From assembly GCF_051860505.1 (NCBI RefSeq), contig NZ_JBHYDX010000006.1, positions 113,934 through 177,933 of the forward strand: a stretch of DNA of 64,000 bases, given 5' to 3'. Shown here piece after piece: positions 27,679 through 35,304 of the stretch. Position numbers and translations under genes: made by a program. Within the stretch, counting starts at the first letter, position 1; every line of letters begins with the position of its first letter. The DNA is from Pannonibacter sp051860505 (GTDB taxonomy: Bacteria > Pseudomonadota > Alphaproteobacteria > Rhizobiales > Stappiaceae). The notes beneath the pieces are model-generated. The model worked only from the letters and a program-made list of their open reading frames with translations. It was not told the origin of the DNA and did no database searches.

Positions 27679-28854
27679 GTGACCCAGTCGCTCTTGAACG
27701 CATTGCGCGCCGCCGCCAGACAAGCCCCGGAAAGCGGGATTGTCGAGGTCGTCAATGCCGCCCGCGGGCGCGCCGACCTGATCCCGCTCTGGGTCGGCGA
27801 AGGTGACCTGCCGACGCCGGAATTCATCTGTGAAGCTGCGGCAGGCGCGCTGAAGGCAGGCGAGACTTTTTACACCTATCAGCGTGGCTTGCCGGAGCTG
27901 CGCCAGGCGCTGGCGGATTACCACGCCCGCGTCTATGAGCGTCCCTTTGATGCCGAACGGTTCTTTGTGACCGGGTCCGGCATGCAGTCGATCCAGATTG
28001 CCGTCCAGATGATTGTCGGCGCCGGCGACGAGGTGCTTGTTCCGACGCCGGCCTGGCCCAACATCGCCGCTGCGGTGGGCATCTGCGGTGGGAACCCGGT
28101 GTCCGTGCCCATGCATTTCGGAACCCTTGGCTGGACCCTCGATCTTGACCTTCTGGCCGCCAGCGTGACGCCGCACACCCGGGCGATCTTTCTGAATTCG
28201 CCCAGCAATCCGACCGGTTGGGTTGCTGACCATTCGACCCTCTTGGCCATTCTGGCACTTGCCCGCAAACACGGGCTGTGGATCATCTCGGATGAGGTCT
28301 ATGGCCGCTTCTACTATGGCGAAAGGGGGCGTGCCCCATCGCTTCACGACATTGCCGATGATGGCGATCGCATTCTTTATGTGAACACGTTCTCCAAGAA
28401 CTGGGCCATGACCGGATGGCGCATCGGCTGGATGTCAGCCCCGGCAGAGCTGGGGCAGGTGATTGAAAACATGGTGCAATACTCCACCTCCGGTGTCGCG
28501 GCCTTTATGCAGCGTGCAGCTCTCGCCGCGCTCTCGCCGCAAGGCGATGCTTTCCTGGCCGAGCAGATTGCCCGGGCCGAGGCCGGTCGCAGGATCGTTT
28601 GCGATGCCATTTCCGGCTTGCCCGGGTGCCGCTTTGCAGAGCCGGAGGGGGCTTTCTATCTGTTCTTTGGGCTGGATGCGCATCCGGACAGCCGGCGGCT
28701 CGCGATGGATCTCGTGCGCGAGGTGGGGCTTGGTCTGGCGCCCGGGTCGGCGTTCGGGGCAGCGGGCGAAGGGTTCCTGCGCTTGTGCTATGCCCGGCGC
28801 CAGGACCATCTGGTCGAAGGCACGCTGAGACTGTCCAGGTGGCTTGCGGATTGA
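27679..28854 (+). CDS. Class I/II PLP-dependent aminotransferase
   Basis: A 391-residue fold-type I aminotransferase. It shows PLWVGEGDLPTPEFI, the Y-Y/T region FYTYQRGLPELR, and NSPSNPTGW (substrate/PLP Asn). SDEVYGRFYY follows, and the PLP lysine is at about residue 240 in NTFSKNWAMTGWRIGW. These features fit the aspartate/aromatic aminotransferase group, but the amino-acid preference cannot be read. I chose a GTG at 27679 with AGAAGG eight bases before, giving the normal family length. An ATG at 27601 with a fair Shine-Dalgarno would add 26 residues, but a terminator-like hairpin begins 10 bp after it. Confidence 0.85.
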   Translation: MTQSLLNALRAAARQAPESGIVEVVNAARGRADLIPLWVGEGDLPTPEFICEAAAGALKAGETFYTYQRGLPELRQALADYHARVYERPFDAERFFVTGSGMQSIQIAVQMIVGAGDEVLVPTPAWPNIAAAVGICGGNPVSVPMHFGTLGWTLDLDLLAASVTPHTRAIFLNSPSNPTGWVADHSTLLAILALARKHGLWIISDEVYGRFYYGERGRAPSLHDIADDGDRILYVNTFSKNWAMTGWRIGWMSAPAELGQVIENMVQYSTSGVAAFMQRAALAALSPQGDAFLAEQIARAEAGRRIVCDAISGLPGCRFAEPEGAFYLFFGLDAHPDSRRLAMDLVREVGLGLAPGSAFGAAGEGFLRLCYARRQDHLVEGTLRLSRWLAD

Positions 28855-28873
28855 TGAAAACGGCACTGGCAAG

Positions 28874-28894
28874 TTACGCAATTTCCCGTAAGAT
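28874..28894 (+). promoter_or_regulatory. Candidate FixJ-type site upstream of fixL
   Basis: TTACG (28874-28878) and CGTAA (28887-28891) form an inverted repeat with an 8-bp spacer. The right half, CGTAAGAT, resembles motifs before the lone receiver gene and fixK. It lies 57 bp upstream of the fixL ATG. Assignment to FixJ is inference from recurrence and context. Confidence 0.35.
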
Positions 28895-28950
28895 TTATAA
28901 TTCATGCGTCACAAGTGGCGTATTGGCTGCAACCGCAGGCGGCGAGGGGC

Positions 28951-30126
28951 ATGGTTGAGGGACCAACTCCACGCAAGGAACCAGTAGAGGACGAGCCAGT
29001 GTGGACGGTTTCAGGGGCGCGGCTCGAAGGTGTGCTGGACACAGCCGTCGACGGCATCGTGGTGATCGATGATCACATGCGGGTACTGGCCTATAACAAG
29101 GCCTGTGAACGTTTGTTCGGCTATACCGCATCGGAAACACTTGGGCAGAATGTGTCCATGATCATGCCGCGCCACTATGCTGAAGCGCATGATGGCTATG
29201 TAAAGCACTATCTCGAAACCGGTGAAAAGCGCATCATCGGCATCGGCCGCGAGGTGGCGGCACGCCACAAGGATGGCACTGAATTTGCGGTCGAACTGTC
29301 GGTCGGCGAGACCGTGACGCCGGACGGGCGTCAGTTTATCGGCATCTTGCGCGACCTGCGTCCGCGCAAGCAGATCGAGCGCAGTCTTGCCCAGGCGCAG
29401 GCACAGCTCCTGCACATGACCCGCATCAGTGCCATCGACGAGATGGGCGCTGCCATCGCCCATGAACTCAATCAGCCGCTGACGGCGGTCCTGCTTTATC
29501 TGCAGGCCGTTGTGCGCAAGGCCCGTGACCGTGAGTTGCTCGACGCACAGATGCTTGGCGTGATCGAAAAGGCCATGCGCGAGGCCGAGCGTGCCGGCGA
29601 GATTATCCAGCGGATGCGGCAACTCGTTGAAAAGCGCGAGCCGGAACGCTCAGAGACGGACATCGGACCGTTTGCCCAATCCTGTGTCGAGCTTGTCGAA
29701 CTGGGCAGCATCGACAGCGAGACACTCTTCCAGACCGTAATCGATCCCCGGATGCCTCCGGTATCGATGGACCCGGTGCAGATCCGGCAGGTTCTGGTGA
29801 ACCTGCTGCGCAATGCCCGCGAAGCTGTAGCGGCTTCGGAGGTCAAGCAGGTCCGCCTTGAGGTCACGATTGACGACGGGTTTGTCGAGTTCCGCGTGTC
29901 CGACAGCGGCCCGGGTGTGCCGAAGGAAGTCGTGCCGGAATTGTTTCGCGCGTTTTCAAGCCACAAGCGCAAGGGGCTGGGGCTCGGCCTCGCGATTTCC
30001 AGGACCATTGCGCAGAATCACGGGGGCGACCTCGTGCTTCGACAAGGTACAGGGCAGGGTGCGACCTTCGTGCTTCGGCTTCCTGTTGAATGCGGCATTG
30101 ATAGTGCGCGGGCCCCGGATCAATAA
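28951..30126 (+). CDS. fixL: Oxygen sensor histidine kinase FixL
   Basis: A 391-residue soluble kinase with a haem-PAS domain at about residues 25-140. The axial haem ligand is His80 in AEAHDGYVKHY. The distal-pocket arginine is Arg100 in RIIGIGR. Both are the signature of rhizobial FixL. The kinase region has His171 in IAHELNQPLTA, and the ATPase part has DSGPGVP and KGLGLGLAISRTI. No membrane helix is present, as in Bradyrhizobium FixL. In the deoxy state it should phosphorylate FixJ, encoded 43 bp downstream. I chose the ATG at 28951, which follows GAGGGGC; a GTG at 28915 would add 12 residues. Confidence 0.95.
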   Translation: MVEGPTPRKEPVEDEPVWTVSGARLEGVLDTAVDGIVVIDDHMRVLAYNKACERLFGYTASETLGQNVSMIMPRHYAEAHDGYVKHYLETGEKRIIGIGREVAARHKDGTEFAVELSVGETVTPDGRQFIGILRDLRPRKQIERSLAQAQAQLLHMTRISAIDEMGAAIAHELNQPLTAVLLYLQAVVRKARDRELLDAQMLGVIEKAMREAERAGEIIQRMRQLVEKREPERSETDIGPFAQSCVELVELGSIDSETLFQTVIDPRMPPVSMDPVQIRQVLVNLLRNAREAVAASEVKQVRLEVTIDDGFVEFRVSDSGPGVPKEVVPELFRAFSSHKRKGLGLGLAISRTIAQNHGGDLVLRQGTGQGATFVLRLPVECGIDSARAPDQ

Positions 30127-30168
30127 GGGTAAGTGCGCAGTATTCTGATTCGTAAGTGAAAGGACTGA

Positions 30169-30789
30169 ATGGCCATGAGCAACGTCAACACGGACGCAAG
30201 CCAGACCATCTATGTGGTCGATGATGATCCGGCAGTCCGCGACGCGCTCTCGGTGGTCTTCGAAATGGAGGGGTTCACGGTCCGCAGCTTTGCAGACGGC
30301 GATGCCTTCATTGAAGCGGTCAAGTCCCAGGTTCCGGCCAGCGTCATTCTCGATGTACATATGCCGGGGCGTTCCGGTATCGATGTGCTGAAGACACTGA
30401 GCGCTGACCACTATGATGCCCCGGTCTTCATCATCTCCGGGCAGGGCGATATTCCAATGGCTGTCGAGGCAATCCGCAGCGGAGCGTTCGATTTCATTGA
30501 GAAGCCCTTCAATGCTGACACGGTTGTCGAGCGGGTGCGGGAAGGGATTGCGGCTTTGGCGACCCGAAACGCTGCCGCTGAGGCCCATTCCGGGTTCCAG
30601 GGCGCCGAGCTCCTGACGCAGCGCGAGCGCGAGGTCCTGGGCCGGATTACAGCCGGCGCGTCGAACAAGGAAGCCGGTCGTGAACTTGGGATCAGCCCGC
30701 GCACCGTGGAAGTGCACCGGGCCCGCATCATGGAAAAGCTTGGTGCGCGCAACGCCGCCGACCTCGTCCGCATCGTCCTGGGACACTGA
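30169..30789 (+). CDS. fixJ: Response regulator FixJ
   Basis: A 206-residue NarL-type regulator. The receiver has VVDDDPAVRDAL, phospho-acceptor Asp62 in VILDVHMPGRSG, SGQGDIPMAVEA and EKPF, the last two being the FixJ-subfamily pattern. A C-terminal LuxR-type helix-turn-helix contains LTQREREVLGRITAGASNKEAGRELGISPRTVEVHRARIMEKL. Phospho-FixJ activates fixK and related promoters under low oxygen. AAGGA precedes the ATG at 30169. It is in an operon with fixL. Confidence 0.95.
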   Translation: MAMSNVNTDASQTIYVVDDDPAVRDALSVVFEMEGFTVRSFADGDAFIEAVKSQVPASVILDVHMPGRSGIDVLKTLSADHYDAPVFIISGQGDIPMAVEAIRSGAFDFIEKPFNADTVVERVREGIAALATRNAAAEAHSGFQGAELLTQREREVLGRITAGASNKEAGRELGISPRTVEVHRARIMEKLGARNAADLVRIVLGH

Positions 30790-30854
30790 GACCGGCGACC
30801 GGCAACGCACGGAAACTACTCGCCGGGCCCTGGGGCGCGGCGACTTTCGTAGTA

Positions 30855-30866
30855 GTGCGTAGGTTA
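30855..30866 (+). promoter_or_regulatory. Candidate FixJ-type site upstream of the lone receiver gene
   Basis: GTGCGTAGGTTA lies 68 bp before the GTG start of the receiver protein. It shares GTGCGTA plus AGG/GGT with the site before fixK. A second GTAG half lies immediately upstream (30852-30855). Confidence 0.35.
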
Positions 30867-30933
30867 CTCTGGCAAAGAAAGCCGTATAACTCAGAGAGCG
30901 AGCCCGAAGCGGGCGCCCTGGAGTTAGATCCTC

Positions 30934-31272
30934 GTGACGGTGCATATCATCGAAGATGATTATGGGGTTGCAGATGCGCTCGCAACGTTGTTGAGCGGCG
31001 TGGGGCATGACACCGTCTGCTATCCGGATGCAGAGTCGTTTTTTGAGGCAGCTCCGCCAGCTGCCGGAGATGTCGTTATCGTCGATCTGGGTTTGCCGGG
31101 ATTGAGCGGTGTCCAGGTGGTGCGATGGCTGGATGAAATGAGAAATCCTCCGCGCGTCATCGTCATTTCCGGCCAGTCAAATGCGAATATCAGAAATATA
31201 ATCTCAGAGCTTCGCCCAGTCGTGTTCTTGAGAAAGCCATTGTCTGAGGAGCTTATTGTTCCTCATCTGTGA
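30934..31272 (+). CDS. Stand-alone receiver-domain protein of the fix cluster
   Basis: A 112-residue single receiver domain with no output domain. The acidic pair is IIEDD, the phospho-acceptor is Asp51 in VIVDLGLPG, Ser/Thr is in VISGQS and the conserved Lys101 is in LRKPL. It follows the FixJ subfamily pattern, but the last helix is short (SEELIVPHL then stop), so it is slightly truncated compared with the usual 120 residues. It starts with GTG at 30934. Sitting between fixJ and fixK, it could be a FixL phosphate sink or a FixT-like modulator; Caulobacter and Sinorhizobium FixT are receiver-like inhibitors of FixL. This role is inference. Confidence 0.8.
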   Translation: MTVHIIEDDYGVADALATLLSGVGHDTVCYPDAESFFEAAPPAAGDVVIVDLGLPGLSGVQVVRWLDEMRNPPRVIVISGQSNANIRNIISELRPVVFLRKPLSEELIVPHL

Positions 31273-31395
31273 TAAGTTGCCGCATTTTTCTGAGGGTGTG
31301 ATGCCAAATTCTTTAGTTTGGCTCTAAAATTCTACCTCTCTTTTCTCGCTGAAGCAATGAATCCGGGCTTCGTTTCTTTCCCGTTATGTAAAATA

Positions 31396-31405
31396 CCTTA
31401 CGCAC
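31396..31405 (-). promoter_or_regulatory. Candidate FixJ-type site upstream of fixK
   Basis: Read on the minus strand, GTGCGTAAGG continues into a TATTTTACATAAC tail. It lies about 165 bp before the fixK ATG. Its GTGCGTA core matches the site before the lone receiver gene. The AT-rich stretch 31310-31400 around it is likely promoter DNA. Confidence 0.35.
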
Positions 31406-31570
31406 TCGACCGGATTTTCGGGCTTCGATCGTCGGTCTAGGGTGGCACGGTCAGCAATCGGGAAGGTTCCGGACACCGGACGGGGTGTGGGGAGCCGGGA
31501 CGCAGGAAAAAGGGTGGACGGACCCTCTGCGCCAGTTCCGAGCCTCGACTGGCAGCCATAGGAGGGAAAA

Positions 31571-32284
31571 ATGGCTTATCTTGATCGCGCTCCCGACATG
31601 GACGTGTCCTATCGTGGACAGCTGAGCGTTCACCGCACTGGAGAAGCCTCTGCAACACTGTGCAGCTTTGGCGCCAAGTCCGTGCAGTTTCGCCCGCACG
31701 AAGTGGTTTATTTCGAAGGTGATCCTGCCGACCGGATCTTTGAGGTCGCGCGTGGAACCATCATGCTGTTCAAGCTCCTGCCGGACGGCCGCCGTCAGGT
31801 GGTCGAGATTCTGCGCACGGGCGATATTTTCGGCATTCCCAATGGCAGCGAGCAGGATTGCACCGCAGAGACCTTGACCGATGCCAAGGTCAACTCGCTT
31901 GATCTCAACCAGGTCGAGGCCTCGGCAGCCGTGCAGCGGCAGCTGACCAAATGCCTGATCGCGCAGATGCGGTCGCTGCATGAGCATGCGGTCCTGCTCG
32001 GTCGCAAGTCGGCAACTGAGCGCGTTGCGAGCTTCCTGATGCATCTCGTCCCCGAGCGTGGAACCAATTCCTGCGTCGGACCTGTTGATGAGGCCAATGA
32101 CAGCCGCCAGGTCAAGCTGCACATGACACGCCAGGAAATTGCCGACTATCTCGGACTGACAATCGAGACCGTCAGCCGTGTCATTTCCGATATGAAGCGT
32201 CGTGGCCTGATCAACGTTGAACGCAACGACGAGATCCGCCTCAACAAAGTCTGTGCCGTGTGCCAACTCACCGGCAGACACTGA
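31571..32284 (+). CDS. fixK: FixK, Crp/Fnr-family regulator without an Fe-S cluster
   Basis: A 237-residue Crp/Fnr protein. A cyclic-nucleotide-binding-like beta barrel (about 35-140) has the glycine-rich YFEGDPADRIFEVARGTI. A long dimer helix is followed by the helix-turn-helix at about 186-207 (TRQEIADYLGLTIETVSRVI). The recognition helix keeps E199, S202 and R203, the residues that read TTGA half-sites in FNR and FixK. There is no N-terminal cysteine cluster, so oxygen is sensed upstream by FixL, as for rhizobial FixK. AGGAGGG precedes the ATG. Three FixK boxes downstream (before hemN, ccoN and ccoG) are its likely targets. Confidence 0.92.
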   Translation: MAYLDRAPDMDVSYRGQLSVHRTGEASATLCSFGAKSVQFRPHEVVYFEGDPADRIFEVARGTIMLFKLLPDGRRQVVEILRTGDIFGIPNGSEQDCTAETLTDAKVNSLDLNQVEASAAVQRQLTKCLIAQMRSLHEHAVLLGRKSATERVASFLMHLVPERGTNSCVGPVDEANDSRQVKLHMTRQEIADYLGLTIETVSRVISDMKRRGLINVERNDEIRLNKVCAVCQLTGRH

Positions 32285-32319
32285 CCTCCAAAACACAAAG
32301 CCCCATCGGTCAGGAGAAG

Positions 32320-32347
32320 AGCCAGTCCTTACGAGGGCTGGCTTTTT
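32320..32347 (+). terminator. Intrinsic terminator of fixK
   Basis: AGCCAGTCC (32320-32328) pairs with GGGCTGGCT (32335-32343, one G-T wobble) and is followed by a T run to 32347. It lies 36 bp after the fixK stop. Confidence 0.85.
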
Positions 32348-32489
32348 GTGTGGCCGTCCGGAGCGGGTGAAGCCATCTGGCATCGCTCGGATCCGGCCGC
32401 AAGCCGGCAGGTGAGCAAGCCCTCCATGCAGGGGCGCGGCTCGCAACCGTTCAGGGACTGGATCATTTGCCTCCAGTAGACTGCCCCAG

Positions 32490-33854
32490 TCAGACTGCCA
32501 TGGAATGGCGCGGCGGCACGACCGAGGCAGCAGCCTTGCCCAAATAGGCGTCGAAGACAGCAGCGACGACGCGGACATAGGGCTGCGCCTCTTCCGGCAC
32601 CTTGATGATGTCTCCCTCGATGAGGGCCAGGCCATCCTCCACCAGGGGCGGCAGTTTCGAGAGGCTTTCGCTAAGCCGCGCCTTGCACACCCGGTGCCTG
32701 GCCAGCACGTCGGCGAGGTCCACCTGGTAGTCGGTCATCAGCCGTTCGATGATTTCTCCGCGTGCCCTGTCCTCGGCGCTCATGGCAAAGCCGCGCTGGA
32801 CAGGAAGCCGGTTGGCACCGAGCAGTCTTTCCCAGGCGCCAACATCCGGCGCATTCTGGACATAACCCTGCGGCAGGCGGCCGATGGACGACACGCCAAG
32901 ACCAATCAGGGCTTCGCCCGTGTCGGTCGTGTAGCCCTGGAAGTTGCGTTTCAGTGTGCCGGCGGCGAGTGCAACGGCCATGCTGTCGTCAGGCAGGGCA
33001 AAATGATCAAGACCAACAGCCACATAGCCGCCGGCCAGCAGCGCCTCCCTTGCGATGTTGGCCATGTCCAGCCGCTCCGGCGGCGTCGGCAGCGCGGCTT
33101 CGTCGATCAGCCGCTGGTGCTTTTTCATCCAGGGCACATGGGCATAGCCGAACAGCGCGATGCGCGACGGTCGCAGGTCCAGTGTATGGGCGACCGTGTT
33201 GAGGATCGTCTGGCGGTTCTGATGTGGCAGACCATACATCAGGTCGAAATTGATCGCATCGAGCCCGGCCCGGCGCAGGTTCTCCACCGCTGTCCGCACC
33301 ACCTCGAGGGGCTGCACGCGCCCGATGGCCAGTTGCACGCCGGGATCAAAGTCCTGCACGCCGAGACTGGTCCGGTTGATGCCGATGGCCGCCAGCGTGA
33401 CGGCGAGATCGGCGGTCACATGACGCGGGTCCAGTTCCATCGCATGTTCAAGGCCTGGAACCAGATTGAAGACGACACGCATGAGGCCGGCAAGATCGAT
33501 GAGACGCTTTGCCGGCAGGAGGCTCGGCGTGCCGCCCCCCCAGTGGATATGGTTGACCGGCCGGTTCCCCCCCAGGTGCCGGGCCACCAGTTCGATCTCG
33601 CTGGCCAGCGTGTGTGCATAGGCGTCAAGCGGCGCATCCTTGCGGCTGGCCTTGGTGTGGCATCCGCAATAGTGACAGATCTCGCGGCAGAACGGGACAT
33701 GCAGATAGAGGGACAACGGCGTGTCCGCCGGCAGGTCCCGCAGCCAGGCGGCATAGAGTGTCCCGTCAACCCCGTCATTGAAATGCGGTGCGGTCGGGTA
33801 GCTGGTGTAACGTGGCACGTTGCGCGTGCCATAGGGGGCAAGTCTGTCGCTCAT
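32490..33854 (-). CDS. hemN: Oxygen-independent coproporphyrinogen III oxidase
   Basis: A 454-residue radical-SAM enzyme that decarboxylates coproporphyrinogen III to protoporphyrinogen IX without oxygen, supplying haem for the cbb3 oxidase under microaerobic conditions. The 4Fe-4S motif is CREICHYCGC, with Cys56, Cys60 and Cys63. HIHWGGGTPSLL, RTSLGVQDF and NFDLMYGLPHQ are HemN signatures. The N-terminal RYTSYPTAPHF is typical of true HemN rather than HemW. The ATG at 33852-33854 has no Shine-Dalgarno, and a FixK box is centred exactly 41.5 bp upstream of its A, so the mRNA may be leaderless. The open frame upstream to 33902 would run through the FixK box and is rejected. Confidence 0.95.
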   Translation of the reverse strand: MSDRLAPYGTRNVPRYTSYPTAPHFNDGVDGTLYAAWLRDLPADTPLSLYLHVPFCREICHYCGCHTKASRKDAPLDAYAHTLASEIELVARHLGGNRPVNHIHWGGGTPSLLPAKRLIDLAGLMRVVFNLVPGLEHAMELDPRHVTADLAVTLAAIGINRTSLGVQDFDPGVQLAIGRVQPLEVVRTAVENLRRAGLDAINFDLMYGLPHQNRQTILNTVAHTLDLRPSRIALFGYAHVPWMKKHQRLIDEAALPTPPERLDMANIAREALLAGGYVAVGLDHFALPDDSMAVALAAGTLKRNFQGYTTDTGEALIGLGVSSIGRLPQGYVQNAPDVGAWERLLGANRLPVQRGFAMSAEDRARGEIIERLMTDYQVDLADVLARHRVCKARLSESLSKLPPLVEDGLALIEGDIIKVPEEAQPYVRVVAAVFDAYLGKAAASVVPPRHSMAV

Positions 33855-33888
33855 GCGACTGTGATGGCAGCAGGCAGCATGGCGCGCC

Positions 33889-33902
33889 TTGATCTGTCTC
33901 AA
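33889..33902 (-). promoter_or_regulatory. FixK/FNR box upstream of hemN
   Basis: TTGAG-ACAG-ATCAA read on the minus strand (TTGAT-CTGT-CTCAA on the plus strand) matches nine of the ten conserved bases of TTGAT-N4-ATCAA. Its centre is 41.5 bp from the first base of the hemN ATG. Confidence 0.8.
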
Positions 33903-33994
33903 CGGCAGACGCGTCTGCTCTTGTTTTAGCCCGTGCGAAAAGGCGATAGGGTCGCTATAGCTTCGCCTTCCCCTCGCGCCGTGTTTCCGGACTC

Positions 33995-35080
33995 ATGCCA
34001 AAATCAGACAGTCTTGCCGTCCGCTTGCGGACGTTGTTGATCACCCTTTTCGTCGGAACACTCGGAGGTGGGCTGTTTGCGCTCGCGGGTCTTCCTGCTG
34101 CCTGGTTGTCGGGGGCGATGATTGCGGTTGCAGCCGCCGTGCTCATCGGCATGCCGAGCCACGTGCCCAACGGGTTGCGGGATGGTCTGTTTATGCTCCT
34201 TGGCGTCGCGATGGGCAGCGGGGTCACGCCGGAGGTGGTGGACAGGGTTGGCGATTGGCCGTTGTCGATGCTGGGCCTGTTTGTGGTCGTCACGGCGGTG
34301 ATGGTTTCGACTTTTGCCTTTCTTCGCGGTTTCGCCGGCTGGTCGCGGGAAACATCCTACTTCGCGGCAATTCCGGGGGCCCTGTCGTTTGTCATCGCCC
34401 TGGCGTCGGATCGCGAGGCCGATGTTGCCCGGGTCGCCGCCTCGCAGACGATCCGCCTGTTCTTTCTGGTTGCCATTCTTCCAGGGGTGATTGTCGGCGC
34501 GACCCCGGCGGACCAGATCCCGGCTCTGGTGCAGCCGGCAATCGCGCCGCTGCCGCAGTTCGCGTTGGCGCTGGCCCTTTGCGTCCTCGGCAGCCTTGCA
34601 GCCGTTCGCCTCCGGTTTCCGGGTGGCTGGCTGACCGGTGCCTTTTTTGTCAGTGCGGCGCTGAATGGCAGTGGCCTCCTCAACACGCACGTGCCGGAAC
34701 CCCTGATGATTCCCTGCTTCATTGCCCTTGGCGCGATGATTGGCACCCGGTTTGCTGACACCACGCCAATGGCCTTGCTCCGGTTGCTCGTTGCATCGGT
34801 TGGTGCCTTTCTTGTCGGGCTCTTCGTGTCGGTGTCCGGCGCTCTTCTGGTGGCCTGGGCGCTTGGGTTGCCCTTCGGCCAGGTGCTCCTGGCCTATGCG
34901 CCCGGTGGCCTTGAGGTGATGATGCTGATTGCTTTCCTGCTGGACCTCGACCCTGCCTATGTCGCGGCACATCAGCTTGCGCGCTATATCGCGCTGGTGC
35001 TGGTTCTGCCTCTGGTCACGCTGGTTGTTTTGGGCCGGCCTGCCCGCGAGTCGCAGGACGGCCCCACCGACCGGAACTGA
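33995..35080 (+). CDS. AbrB-family (ammonia-monooxygenase-type) integral membrane protein
   Basis: A 361-residue membrane protein with about ten hydrophobic segments, beginning LLITLFVGTLGGGLFALAGLPAAWLSGAM and showing an internal duplication (FPGGWLTGAFF in the second half). It belongs to the COG3180 AbrB family, often misnamed ammonia monooxygenase or transcriptional regulator; these are putative transporters of unknown substrate. It is divergent from hemN and directly upstream of the cbb3 operon. The hemN FixK box lies 100 bp before its start, so it might also respond to FixK (inference). Confidence 0.8.
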   Translation: MPKSDSLAVRLRTLLITLFVGTLGGGLFALAGLPAAWLSGAMIAVAAAVLIGMPSHVPNGLRDGLFMLLGVAMGSGVTPEVVDRVGDWPLSMLGLFVVVTAVMVSTFAFLRGFAGWSRETSYFAAIPGALSFVIALASDREADVARVAASQTIRLFFLVAILPGVIVGATPADQIPALVQPAIAPLPQFALALALCVLGSLAAVRLRFPGGWLTGAFFVSAALNGSGLLNTHVPEPLMIPCFIALGAMIGTRFADTTPMALLRLLVASVGAFLVGLFVSVSGALLVAWALGLPFGQVLLAYAPGGLEVMMLIAFLLDLDPAYVAAHQLARYIALVLVLPLVTLVVLGRPARESQDGPTDRN

Positions 35081-35208
35081 CTTCACGCAAAGCCGGTGTC
35101 CGCACAGACGAAACACACCGGAAGCCGGTGCGCCGGTGGCCCAATGTGCGACATATCCGGCGCACTTCACAGGGCCTTCGCCCAAGTGGCTGCGGCATCT
35201 CGCAGCGG

Positions 35209-35222
35209 TTGATTTGAATCAA
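35209..35222 (+). promoter_or_regulatory. Perfect FixK/FNR box upstream of ccoNOQP
   Basis: TTGAT-TTGA-ATCAA matches all ten conserved bases of the consensus. Class II placement (centre at -41.5) would put the start of transcription at 35257, about 48 bp before the ccoN ATG. Confidence 0.9.
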
Positions 35223-35304
35223 CGCAAACTGCCCGTCCCCATGCGCATGGTCGACCTTGGTTCGCTGGCACTCGGCCTGCGACACAGAAGACTGGGGCGG
35301 AAGA

